The notes under the pieces are model-generated. The model did no database searches, had not been told where the DNA came from, and saw only the letters and a program-made list of their open reading frames with translations. A program made the position numbers and the translations under genes. Positions 26,911-34,811 of a stretch of 64,000 bases of DNA are shown piece after piece; position 1 is the first letter of the stretch, and the number at the start of each line of letters is the position of its first letter. Source of the stretch: Sphingobium sp. Cam5-1 (GTDB lineage: Bacteria > Pseudomonadota > Alphaproteobacteria > Sphingomonadales > Sphingomonadaceae); NCBI RefSeq assembly GCF_015693305.1, contig NZ_CP065139.1:434001-498000 (forward strand), in the 5' to 3' direction.

Positions 26911-27739
26911 TCTTCAGGAAGTCCAGTGAGTAGCGGTTGAACTCCTGCGCCCGCTCGACCTGCACCCAATGGCCGGTCTGCGAGAAGGTAAGGCAGCGCA
27001 CGTCAGGGCAGGCGTCGAGGAAGAGCCGCGCGTGGCTTTCGGGGCAGAATTCGTCATTGAGGCCCCAGAGCACGAAGATGGGTTGCTTCACCTCGCCAAG
27101 ACGCGGCCCAAGGTCGGGGGTCTTGACGCGGGCGAGCACATCCTTGGGCTGGGTGCGCGCGACGGCAAAGCGTTCCTCGACCAGCGCGTCGGTCACATGA
27201 TGCGCCGACGAGGGGTGCATGAGGTTGCCGATCAGACGGCGCTGTTCCTCAATGTTGAATTCCGGGCTGCCAAAGCCCGAGCGCATCTTGGCGATGCCGG
27301 GCATGGTGAAATAGCTCGCCTGTTCCGCGACGCAGCCGGGCGCCATCAGGACAAGCTTGCCGATGGTGAATTGCGGATGATCGAGCGCGATCTGGAGGGC
27401 GATGCCGCCGCCCAGCGAATTGCCGATGAGATGGCCGGAGGTGACGCCATGTTGCTTCAGCGCATCGAGCAAAGTCTCGGTAAACAGCTCGAGCGGATAG
27501 TCGGTCTCGGGCTTGGAGGAAGCGCCATAGCCGATAAGGTCAGGCAGGATGACGCGGTAGCCCGCGTCGGCAAAATCTTGCGCATTGTTGCGGAAGTTGG
27601 ACGCGCCCGATGCGCCAGGACCACTGCCGTGGATGAAGATGACGGCGGGGGCGTTTGCCTGCGCCCCTGCGATTTCCGCGATCGAAATCTCATATCCACC
27701 CGCGACGCTGTAGCTCTTGCGGGTCACTTCACTGGCCAT
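26903..27739 (-). CDS. hsaD: 4,9-DSHA hydrolase (C-C bond meta-cleavage product hydrolase)
   Basis: Splits the ring-opened seco-steroid 4,9-DSHA into an HIP-type C/D-ring acid (DOHNAA) and 2-hydroxyhexadienoate. A 278-residue alpha/beta hydrolase with oxyanion segment FIHGSGPGASGASNFRNN, nucleophile S108 in GNSLGGG, acid D229 in WGLNDEFCP and base H257 in SQTGHWVQ. GNSLGGG and the SGASNF loop match the HsaD/BphD group. It follows hsaA after a 130-base gap that contains a perfect hairpin, and overlaps hsaB. Confidence 0.94.
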   Translation of the reverse strand: MASEVTRKSYSVAGGYEISIAEIAGAQANAPAVIFIHGSGPGASGASNFRNNAQDFADAGYRVILPDLIGYGASSKPETDYPLELFTETLLDALKQHGVTSGHLIGNSLGGGIALQIALDHPQFTIGKLVLMAPGCVAEQASYFTMPGIAKMRSGFGSPEFNIEEQRRLIGNLMHPSSAHHVTDALVEERFAVARTQPKDVLARVKTPDLGPRLGEVKQPIFVLWGLNDEFCPESHARLFLDACPDVRCLTFSQTGHWVQVERAQEFNRYSLDFLKNG

Positions 27740-27836
27740 GGGGATCGTTCCTTTGGGGCATCGTGCGAAAAGCTTGGCCCTGGGTCTTGCCTGAGGGGGA
27801 GCTGGTTTTCCAGTCCCGCTGAACGTGACGGCAAGG

Positions 27837-27861
27837 CTGGAGCGCGCGGCGCGCGCTCCAG
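27837..27861 (-). terminator. Perfect intercistronic hairpin after hsaA
   Basis: CTGGAGCGCGC and GCGCGCTCCAG form a perfect 11-base stem with a 3-base loop, starting 10 bases past the hsaA stop on the minus strand. No T-run follows. It could protect the hsaA part of the message from 3' decay or reduce read-through into hsaD. Confidence 0.5.
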
Positions 27862-27870
27862 CGCAAGACG

Positions 27871-29091
27871 CTAGATAAAGGTGAAGGCGGGCGGTTCGCC
27901 GTTCATCGTGCCGATGACGTCGCTGGTGCGGTTGGCCGGATCGTTGGCGACATGGGCGCGCGCGGCGTGGAGGTCGAGCCAGGGCTGGAGGATCGGGCTT
28001 GTCATGTAGATCGCCCGGCCGCCCATGAGCTTGACCATGTCGTCGGCAAGGTCGGCCATGCGGCGCACGACATTGGCGGATTGATAGGCATAGAGCGCGC
28101 GCTTTTCCATCGGAATGGGCTCATTGCGTGTCGCATAGTCCATCAGTTCGTTGAACGTGGTCCTGTGCGTCAGTTCCATCTCGCCCGTTTCCGCGATCGC
28201 GCGGGCGATGGCGGCGTGGAGATGGGGGTCGGCCTTGGCGGCCTTGCCGGTGTTGGTCGAGACCCGGCTTGCCATGATCTCCATCGCGGCCGAGGTTGCG
28301 GCACGGATGCCGCCAAAGGCGGCGCTGGAGACCGAGCGGATGAAGAGCTGCGCCCAGGGGATGCGGTAGAGCGGCGCGGTATTGGTTTCCTGGCCCGGAT
28401 TCGTCCCGGCAAAGCCGTCGCTCGCCTTGTGGGTGCGATGTTCGGGCACAAAGACGCGCTCGACCACGATGTCGAAGCTGCCGGTGCCCTGGAGGCCGAA
28501 CGTATCCCAGGTGCCTTCGATCACCTGATAGTCCGAGCGCGGCAAGAGGAAGGTGCGCATGTCGGGCGGGCCGCCATCGGTGTCGAAATTGATCGCACCC
28601 AAGAGCACCCAACCGCAATGGGAGGAGCCCGACGAGAAGCCCCAGCGGCCCGAAAGGTAGAAGCCGCCTTCTGCCTTTTCCACCTTGCCGACCGGCTGAT
28701 AGGTGGAGGAAACGAGCATGTCGGGATCATCGCCCCACACTTCCTTCTGCGCCTCGTCATGGAAGAGGGCGAGCTCATAAGGGTGGCAACCAAGCACGCC
28801 GTAGATCCAGCCTGTCGACATGCAGCCTTCGGCGAGCGCCTTCTGGATTTCGAAGAAGACATTGGGGTGCATCTCATAGCCGCCATAGCGCTTGGGCTGG
28901 AGCACGCGGAAGAAGCCGGCCGCCTTCATCTCGGCGACGGTTTCTTTCGGCACGTCATGGGCGATGGTGCAGGCGCGCGCGCGTTCCCGCAGCGTCGGGA
29001 TCATGGCCCGGGCGCAGGCGATCAGACTTTCGGGTGAAGGTATCCCGGCATTCGCCTCGTCAATGGGTCGGCTTGCTACTGCCCCGGTCAT
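27871..29091 (-). CDS. hsaA: 3-HSA hydroxylase, oxygenase component
   Basis: Flavin-dependent monooxygenase that hydroxylates the phenolic A ring of 3-HSA to the catechol 3,4-DHSA, using flavin from HsaB. It has the acyl-CoA-dehydrogenase fold of group D monooxygenases: FFRVLQPKRYGGYE, GRWGFSSGSSHCGWVLLG, GTWDTFGLQGTGSFDIVV and FGGIRAA. Length is 406 residues from the ATG at 29091, which has GGAG 6 bases upstream; the ATG at 29103 adds four residues and is possible. Frame extension beyond that runs through the promoter and is rejected. It is first in the minus-strand hsa operon. Confidence 0.93.
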   Translation of the reverse strand: MTGAVASRPIDEANAGIPSPESLIACARAMIPTLRERARACTIAHDVPKETVAEMKAAGFFRVLQPKRYGGYEMHPNVFFEIQKALAEGCMSTGWIYGVLGCHPYELALFHDEAQKEVWGDDPDMLVSSTYQPVGKVEKAEGGFYLSGRWGFSSGSSHCGWVLLGAINFDTDGGPPDMRTFLLPRSDYQVIEGTWDTFGLQGTGSFDIVVERVFVPEHRTHKASDGFAGTNPGQETNTAPLYRIPWAQLFIRSVSSAAFGGIRAATSAAMEIMASRVSTNTGKAAKADPHLHAAIARAIAETGEMELTHRTTFNELMDYATRNEPIPMEKRALYAYQSANVVRRMADLADDMVKLMGGRAIYMTSPILQPWLDLHAARAHVANDPANRTSDVIGTMNGEPPAFTFI

Positions 29092-29138
29092 GATCTTCTC
29101 CATTGTAGGCGACTCTTCTTCAAATTTGCTATATGCGT

Positions 29139-29172
29139 AGTTTATGTAAACTGCTATTACGCAAACTGTCAA
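29139..29172 (-). promoter_or_regulatory. hsaA promoter with overlapping palindrome
   Basis: On the minus strand a consensus -35 TTGACA (29167-29172) is followed after 18 bases by TACATA (29143-29148) as -10. The palindrome AGTTTATGTAAACT (29139-29152; arms of six) covers the -10 box, which is where a repressor would act. AAACTG occurs twice in direct orientation (29148-29153 and 29163-29168). The start of transcription would fall near 29136, about 45 bases before the chosen hsaA start. Confidence 0.6.
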
Positions 29173-29381
29173 GGCAAACAGGGCTTGCGCATTTGGGCCG
29201 TTGCTTATAGGCGGATCGGGAACGAATTGCCATAAGCTCGTTGAGCGTGCTTGATGGCCCCTCGCCAAGCGCGGATGCCAAGGCTTGAGCGCTTGCCATT
29301 TGCGTATGGGGAAGGCCATTTTGAAACGCTCCGCAAAGGCTATGGCGGCAGGCAGGCACAGATAAGGGCGAGGCGGCGGAA

Positions 29382-30308
29382 ATGGCAGTGACAGCGCTGG
29401 GCTATGTGGTGATCGAAGCACGGGACCTTGGGGCCTGGCGGGACTTCGCCTGCAACATCGCGGGGCTGATGGAAGCCTCCTCGCCGGACGAGGACGCGGC
29501 GCTCTTTCGCATGGACGACCGGCCCTGGCGCCTGCGGGTGCAAAAAGGCGAACAGGACCGGTTCGTCGCGCCAGGCTGGGAATGCGCGAATCGCGAAGCC
29601 TTCGAATCGGTGCTGGCTGGCCTTGAGGCAGCGGGCCGTCCTGTGGAACGGGCCGGCGTCATGGAGGCGCGTGGCCGTCAGGTCTATGAACTCGCCCGTT
29701 CATCGGACCCTGCGGGCAATCCCATGGAAATCTTCTACGGCCGCTTCGTCGACTATGTCCCCTTCGTCTCGCCTGTGGGCGTCAGCCGCTTCGTGACCGG
29801 CAGCCCCAAGGGCGCGGACGGCGACATGGGGATGGGCCATGTCGTGCTGACCGCCCCCAATTTCGACGAGACCCACGCCTTCTACAGGCAAGTCATGGGC
29901 TTTGGCGACACCGACCTTGGCCGCTTCTACATGATGGGCGGGGGCGAGGATGATCCGGGCGTGGGCTTTGCCTTCCTCCACTGCAACCCGCGCCACCACA
30001 GCCTGGCGCTTGGCCAGCTGCCTGAAAGCCCCAATGGCGCTGTCCACATGATGCTGGAGGTCGGCTCTTTAGAGGATGTCGGCCGCGCCTATGACCGGGT
30101 CTTGAAGAGCAAGGGCAAGGTGCCGCTCTCGGCAACGCTTGGCCGTCATGTCAATGACAAGATGACCAGCTTTTACATGCAGACACCGGGCGGCTTCGAC
30201 ATTGAATATGGCTGGAACGGCCTCATCATAGACCCGGACACATGGGTTCCCACCACCAGCCTTTCGGTCAGCGACTGGGGCCATAAATGGGCCCACGAGC
30301 AGGACTAA
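29382..30308 (+). CDS. hsaC: 3,4-DHSA extradiol dioxygenase
   Basis: Fe(II) meta-cleavage dioxygenase opening the catechol A ring of 3,4-DHSA. The 308-residue type I two-domain enzyme has metal ligands H153 (GMGHVVL), H222 (VHMMLEV) and E275 (FDIEYG), with second-shell H205/H206 (RHHSLAL) and Y265, the same pattern as BphC and HsaC. The N-terminal non-catalytic domain covers residues 1-130. It is divergent from hsaA, starting the plus-strand catabolic run, with 290 bases of promoter region between the two operons. Confidence 0.94.
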   Translation: MAVTALGYVVIEARDLGAWRDFACNIAGLMEASSPDEDAALFRMDDRPWRLRVQKGEQDRFVAPGWECANREAFESVLAGLEAAGRPVERAGVMEARGRQVYELARSSDPAGNPMEIFYGRFVDYVPFVSPVGVSRFVTGSPKGADGDMGMGHVVLTAPNFDETHAFYRQVMGFGDTDLGRFYMMGGGEDDPGVGFAFLHCNPRHHSLALGQLPESPNGAVHMMLEVGSLEDVGRAYDRVLKSKGKVPLSATLGRHVNDKMTSFYMQTPGGFDIEYGWNGLIIDPDTWVPTTSLSVSDWGHKWAHEQD

Positions 30309-30344
30309 TCGCAGGGCTTGCCTTGCCAAGAGTGACGCAAAAGG

Positions 30345-31244
30345 ATGACTGACATAATGCTCGACAAGCGCATGAGCGTCGACGACATCGTCGACCAGAT
30401 TTCCGACGGGATGACCATCGGCATCGGCGGATGGGCAACGCGCCGCAAGCCCATGGCGCTCATTCGCGCCATCGCCCGGTCAAGCCTCAAGGACCTGACC
30501 GTCATGGCGGGCTATGGCGGCATGGACATCGGCCTGCTCGCCGCCACCGGCAAGATCAAAAAGCTGGTCTTCGCCTTTGCCAGCCTTGACCATTATCCGC
30601 TCGAACCGCATTTTCGCAACGCCCGCCAGGCAGGCAGCTTCGAGGTGCTGGAGCTTGACGAGGGCATGTATCATTGGGGCCTGCGCGCCGGCGCGATGAA
30701 GCTGCCCTTCCTCCCCACCCGCGTCGGCATCGGCACCGACATCATCACGCAATCGGGCTTCGACTTCAAATTTGTCAAAAGCCCCTATGAAGATGGCGAG
30801 GAATTCGTCGCCATGCCCGCGCTGGTGCCCGACATCGCGCTCATCCACGCCCACCGTTCCGACGAGCGCGGCAACCTGCTGACGCTGAGCAAGGACGCGC
30901 TGTTCGACGAACTGCTCGTGCGCGCGGCGAAGAAAAGCTATGTGACGGTCGAGAAGATCGTGCCGACGGCACAGCTCGATATGAAGGCCAACAGCCGCTA
31001 CAACCTCGTCGAGCGCGCGATGATCACCGGCGTTGCAGAAGCGCCCTTGGGCGCGCACCCCTCAAGCGCTGACCCGGACTATCAGCTCGATCTCAAGCAC
31101 ATCAAGACCTATGTCGAAAGCGCCGCCTCACCCGAAGCCTGGGCCGAGTATAAGGCGAAATATATCGACGTGTCCGAAGCCGACTATCAGGCAGCGATCG
31201 GCGGCGCGGACGCCGTCAAGCAGCTCCCCGTCCCCATTTACTGA
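30345..31244 (+). CDS. ipdA: COCHEA-CoA hydrolase alpha subunit
   Basis: With IpdB it opens the last carbocycle of the steroid C/D-ring CoA intermediate (COCHEA-CoA); the fold is that of family I CoA-transferases but the reaction is hydrolytic. A 299-residue subunit with DGMTIGIGGWATRRKPMALIRAI (the glycine-rich CoA loop), MAGYGGMDIGLL and ALIHAHRSDERGN. An ATG at 30357 (MLDKRMS) is better placed for the AAGGA site than 30345 and may be the true start. It is 36 bases after hsaC and 11 before ipdB. Confidence 0.92.
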   Translation: MTDIMLDKRMSVDDIVDQISDGMTIGIGGWATRRKPMALIRAIARSSLKDLTVMAGYGGMDIGLLAATGKIKKLVFAFASLDHYPLEPHFRNARQAGSFEVLELDEGMYHWGLRAGAMKLPFLPTRVGIGTDIITQSGFDFKFVKSPYEDGEEFVAMPALVPDIALIHAHRSDERGNLLTLSKDALFDELLVRAAKKSYVTVEKIVPTAQLDMKANSRYNLVERAMITGVAEAPLGAHPSSADPDYQLDLKHIKTYVESAASPEAWAEYKAKYIDVSEADYQAAIGGADAVKQLPVPIY

Positions 31245-31255
31245 GCGAGACCGAC

Positions 31256-32053
31256 ATGACCCAGAACAGCTATTCGCTCGCCGAACTCGTCATCGCCGCC
31301 TGCGCCGAAGTCTGGCGCGACAATGGCGAGGTGATGGCGACCGGCATCGGCCCCCTCCCCCGCATCGGCGCAGGCCTTGCCAAGCTTTCCTTCGCGCCCG
31401 CGATCCAGACCACCGATGGCGAATGCTGGTACACCAGCGAGCCCGTCGGCCCTGGCAAGCGCACCGCCGAGCCTGAGTTTGAAGGCATCGCCAATTATGA
31501 CCGCGTCTTCTCCGCCCTGTGGAGCGGCCGCCGCCATGCGCTGGTCGGCCCGGTGCAGATCGACCGCTTCGGCCAGGCGAACATCTCGGTGATCGGCGAC
31601 CACAAGAAGCCCAAGGCGGCGATGCTCGGCGCGCGCGGTTTTCCGGGCAACTCGATCAGCCATCCAAACAGCTTCTTCTTTGCAAGCCACAACAAGCGCG
31701 CGTTCGTGGAAGGCGAAGTCGATTTCGTCTGCATGGCAGGCTACAACCCGGCGCGTTACCGCAATGGGCAGCCGCCTAAGGGCCTGGACCTGCGCCGCAT
31801 CATCACCAATCTTTGCGTGATGGACTTTGGCGGCCCCGATCACCAGATCCGCGTGATCTCGCTGCATCCGGGCGTCACCTTCGAGGAAGTGCAGGACAAT
31901 ACCGGCTTCCCGCTGGCAAAGGTCGATGGCGAAATTCCGGTGACGCCTGCGCCGACGGCAGAGCAGCTGGAGCTGATCGCCAGGATCGATCCCAACAATG
32001 TCCGGGCGACCGTGTTCAAGGACAACCCGGCCGGAGACAGAAGGGCAGCCTGA
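31256..32053 (+). CDS. ipdB: COCHEA-CoA hydrolase beta subunit
   Basis: Beta partner of IpdA, 265 residues, with the CoA-transferase-like fold: ATGIGPLPRIGAGLAKLSFAP near 24-44, DRFGQANISVIGDHKKPKAAMLGARGFPGNSI in the middle. The family I transferase nucleophilic glutamate motif is not obvious, which agrees with the hydrolase assignment in IpdAB. It follows ipdA by 11 bases and is one base before the next crotonase gene. Confidence 0.92.
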   Translation: MTQNSYSLAELVIAACAEVWRDNGEVMATGIGPLPRIGAGLAKLSFAPAIQTTDGECWYTSEPVGPGKRTAEPEFEGIANYDRVFSALWSGRRHALVGPVQIDRFGQANISVIGDHKKPKAAMLGARGFPGNSISHPNSFFFASHNKRAFVEGEVDFVCMAGYNPARYRNGQPPKGLDLRRIITNLCVMDFGGPDHQIRVISLHPGVTFEEVQDNTGFPLAKVDGEIPVTPAPTAEQLELIARIDPNNVRATVFKDNPAGDRRAA

Positions 32054-32054
32054 G

Positions 32055-32957
32055 ATGAACGAGACCGACCGCCTGGTCGAACCGCAGCAGGTCGACATTG
32101 TTTACGAAACGGATGAGCCGGTCACCTATGAGGTGATCGATCATGTCGCGTGGATCATGATGAACCGTCCGGGCTTCAACAATGCCCAGAACGGCCAGAT
32201 GACCTATGCGCTTGATGACGCGTTCGTGCGCGCGGTGAACGATGACGATGTGCGCGCGATCGTGCTGGGCGGCAACGGCAAGCATTTCTCGGCGGGCCAT
32301 GACATCGGTACGCCCGGCCGCGACGTGCACAAGCATTTCGAAAATCGCCTCATGGTGCCGGGCCATGTCAACAAGCCTGCCGCAGAATTGCTCTACACCC
32401 GCGAGAAGGAGCAATATGTCGGCATGTGCCGGCGCTGGCGCGATGCGCCAAAGCCCACCATCGCCATGGTGCAGGGGGCCTGTGTCGCGGGCGGGCTCAT
32501 GCTCGCCTGGGTGTGCGATTTGATCGTCGCGACCGACGACGCCTTCTTCCAGGACCCGGTCAACCGCATGGGCATCCCTGGCGTTGAATATTTCGCCCAC
32601 GCCTATGAACTCCCTCCGCGCGTCGCCAAGGAATTCCTGCTCTTGGGCGAGCGGATGAGCGCGCAGCGGGCCGAAAGCTTCGGCATGGTCAACAAGATCG
32701 TGCCCCGCGAGGCGTTGCGCGAAACCGTCGCGACGATGGCGGCCAAGCTCGTGGCGCAACCGCGCCTTGGCAACTGGCTCACCAAGCAGGCGATCAACCA
32801 TGTCGAGGAGCTGATGGGCAAGCGCAACGCGATGGAGGCGCAATATCATATGCACCATTTCGCCCACGCCCAGAATGATCTTGTGCAAGGCAGCTCGATC
32901 GCAGGGCTGGACGCCAAGAAGATGGCAGAGGCCAATAAGAAACAGGCGAGCGAATGA
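32055..32957 (+). CDS. Enoyl-CoA hydratase/isomerase family protein in the steroid operon
   Basis: A 300-residue crotonase. Residues 1-30 are an extra N-terminal arm; the oxyanion-hole segments are KHFSAGHDIGTPG (near 76-88) and CVAGGLMLAWVCDL (near 143-156). The start ATG at 32055 is one base after the ipdB stop. It is a different branch from EchA20, which is encoded further downstream, and the long insertion HKHFENRLMVPGHVNKPAAELLYTREKEQY is unusual. Probably hydrates or isomerises a C/D-ring CoA ester; exact substrate unknown. Confidence 0.85.
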   Translation: MNETDRLVEPQQVDIVYETDEPVTYEVIDHVAWIMMNRPGFNNAQNGQMTYALDDAFVRAVNDDDVRAIVLGGNGKHFSAGHDIGTPGRDVHKHFENRLMVPGHVNKPAAELLYTREKEQYVGMCRRWRDAPKPTIAMVQGACVAGGLMLAWVCDLIVATDDAFFQDPVNRMGIPGVEYFAHAYELPPRVAKEFLLLGERMSAQRAESFGMVNKIVPREALRETVATMAAKLVAQPRLGNWLTKQAINHVEELMGKRNAMEAQYHMHHFAHAQNDLVQGSSIAGLDAKKMAEANKKQASE

Positions 32958-34045
32958 TGGGCGATCCGTTGCACACCATCCTTGTCGAGCGGTTGGGGTG
33001 CCGCTGGCCGATCATCCAGACCGCGATGGGCTGGGTCGCGGAACCCAGCCTCGTCATCGGGTCGAGCAACGCAGGCGCCTTCGGTTTTCTGGGCGCAGCG
33101 GTCATGACGCCGGACGAAGCGCGCGAAAAGATCCTCGCCGTGCGCCAGGGCACCGACCGGCCCTTTGGCGTCAATTTCCACAGCTTCCAGCCCGGCGCTG
33201 ACCAAATCGTCGAGCTGATCCTTGCCAACAAGGATCAGGTGCGCGCTGTCAGCTTCGGCCGTGGTCCCAATGCCAAGATGATCGGCCGCTTCAAGGATGC
33301 AGGGATCCTCTGCGTCCCCACCGTCGGCGCGGTCAAGCATGCGCAGAAGATGGTCGAATTGGGCGTCGACATGGTCAATGTCCAGGGCGGCGAAGGCGGC
33401 GGCCATACCGGCTCTGTCCCCACCACCGTGCTGCTTCCCCAGGTACTCGATGCCGTCAAGGTGCCGGTGATCGCGAGCGGCGGCTTTGCCGACGGGCGCG
33501 GCCTTGCAGCTGCCCTCGCTTATGGCGCGGTCGGCATCGCCATGGGCACCCGCTTCCTGCTGACGAAAGAAAGCCCGGTGCCCGACACGACCAAGGCGGC
33601 TTATCTGAAAGCCACGACCGACGGCATCGTCGTCACCACCAAGCTTGACGGCATCCCCCAGCGGATGGTCCGCACCCGCCTCATGGACCGGATCGAAAAG
33701 TCCGGCCCGCTCGCCATGTGGCTGCGCGCGATCGAAGCAGGCATGGCGATGAAGAAGCAGACCGGCGCCAGCTGGATGGACTTCATCAAGTCCGCCCGCG
33801 GCATGACCGCCCATGGCGCCATGCCCTTGAAACAGGCGATGATGGCCGCAACCATGCCGATGCTGATCCAGAAGGCAGTGGTCGAAGGCGACATCGAACA
33901 AGGCGTGATGGCGACCGGCGTGGTTGGCGGGCGGATCGGCGAAATCCCGACCTGCCAGGAGCTTGTCGATCGTATCGTCGCCGAAGCGCACGAGCGCCTG
34001 GCCGCGCTTGCCGCGATGGGCCAGCAAACCGCCAGCGCCGCCTGA
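32954..34045 (+). CDS. ipdC: NMO-like flavin oxidoreductase, IpdC type
   Basis: A 363-residue TIM-barrel FMN protein of the nitronate monooxygenase/2-nitropropane dioxygenase family. Visible are PIIQTAMGWVAEPSLVIGSSNAG, NVQGGEGGGHTG with the phosphate-binding glycines, and IASGGFADGRGLAAALAYGAVGIAMGTRFLLT. In the KstR2 regulon of actinobacteria this family member is IpdC, which acts on 5-hydroxy-HIC-CoA; placement after ipdAB and before echA20 supports the same role. Starts at an ATGA overlap with the preceding stop (second ATG at 32957). Confidence 0.88.
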   Translation: MMGDPLHTILVERLGCRWPIIQTAMGWVAEPSLVIGSSNAGAFGFLGAAVMTPDEAREKILAVRQGTDRPFGVNFHSFQPGADQIVELILANKDQVRAVSFGRGPNAKMIGRFKDAGILCVPTVGAVKHAQKMVELGVDMVNVQGGEGGGHTGSVPTTVLLPQVLDAVKVPVIASGGFADGRGLAAALAYGAVGIAMGTRFLLTKESPVPDTTKAAYLKATTDGIVVTTKLDGIPQRMVRTRLMDRIEKSGPLAMWLRAIEAGMAMKKQTGASWMDFIKSARGMTAHGAMPLKQAMMAATMPMLIQKAVVEGDIEQGVMATGVVGGRIGEIPTCQELVDRIVAEAHERLAALAAMGQQTASAA

Positions 34046-34061
34046 GAAAGAAGGAAGACCC

Positions 34062-34811
34062 ATGCCGATCACGCTCAGCATCAACGGCGCCATCGCCGAA
34101 ATCCTGTTCGACCACCCGCCGGTCAACGCCTTTGACACCAAGGGCTGGGAATCGATCCCGGCCATGGTGTACGAAGCAGCGGCGAACGAGGATGTGAAGG
34201 TCATCCTGATCCGCGCCGAAGGCCGTGGTTTCTGCGGCGGCGTCGACATCAAGGAAATGGCCGCCCACCCTGAGCGCATCGCAAAGCTCAACAAGGATAA
34301 TTACCTCACCTTCAAGGCGATCCGCGAATGCGCGATCCCCGTGGTCGGCGCGCTCCACGGCTTCGTCATCGGCGGCGGCGTCAATATCGCGGGCGCCTGC
34401 GACGCGCTGATTGCAGCGGAAGGCGCCTATTTCTCGCTGCCCGAGATCGATCGCGGCGCGATGGGCGGCGCTGCCTTCATGAGCCGCATGCTGCCCGTCC
34501 AGATGGTGCGCGCCAATTTCTTCACCGGCGGCCGCATCCCGGTCGAGGACGCGCATCGCCATGGCTCGATCCACAAGGTCGTGCCGCTCGAGAAGCTGAA
34601 AGAGGAGGCCTACGCCTTTTGCGAGGTGATCGCATCCAAGAGCCGCGCGGCGCTCGTCATCGCCAAGCAGGCCTTGAACCTCATCGAGCCCACCGACCCC
34701 TCGGCCCATTACCGGATCGAACAGGGCTTCACCCTCGAAATGTACATGCATGAAGACAGCCAGAAGGCGCGCGACGCCTTCGTGGAAAACAAGGGCGCGG
34801 CGAAATTCTGA
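34062..34811 (+). CDS. echA20: HIEC-CoA ring hydrolase, EchA20 type
   Basis: A 249-residue crotonase that hydrolytically opens the D ring of HIEC-CoA to give COCHEA-CoA. It begins MPITLSINGA and contains GRGFCGGVDIKEM, HGFVIGGGVNIAGACD, LPEIDRGAMGGAAFMSRMLP and YRIEQGFTLEMYM, which match the EchA20 branch closely by recollection of the mycobacterial protein. Start at 34062 follows AAGGAAG; an upstream reading in frame is unsupported. It overlaps the following dehydrogenase by one base (TGATG). Confidence 0.9.
   Translation: MPITLSINGAIAEILFDHPPVNAFDTKGWESIPAMVYEAAANEDVKVILIRAEGRGFCGGVDIKEMAAHPERIAKLNKDNYLTFKAIRECAIPVVGALHGFVIGGGVNIAGACDALIAAEGAYFSLPEIDRGAMGGAAFMSRMLPVQMVRANFFTGGRIPVEDAHRHGSIHKVVPLEKLKEEAYAFCEVIASKSRAALVIAKQALNLIEPTDPSAHYRIEQGFTLEMYMHEDSQKARDAFVENKGAAKF

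Noticed and set aside
29104..29421. N-terminal extension of hsaA by about 106 residues
   Set aside because: It runs through a consensus -35/-10 promoter and a palindrome and has no similarity to HsaA proteins.
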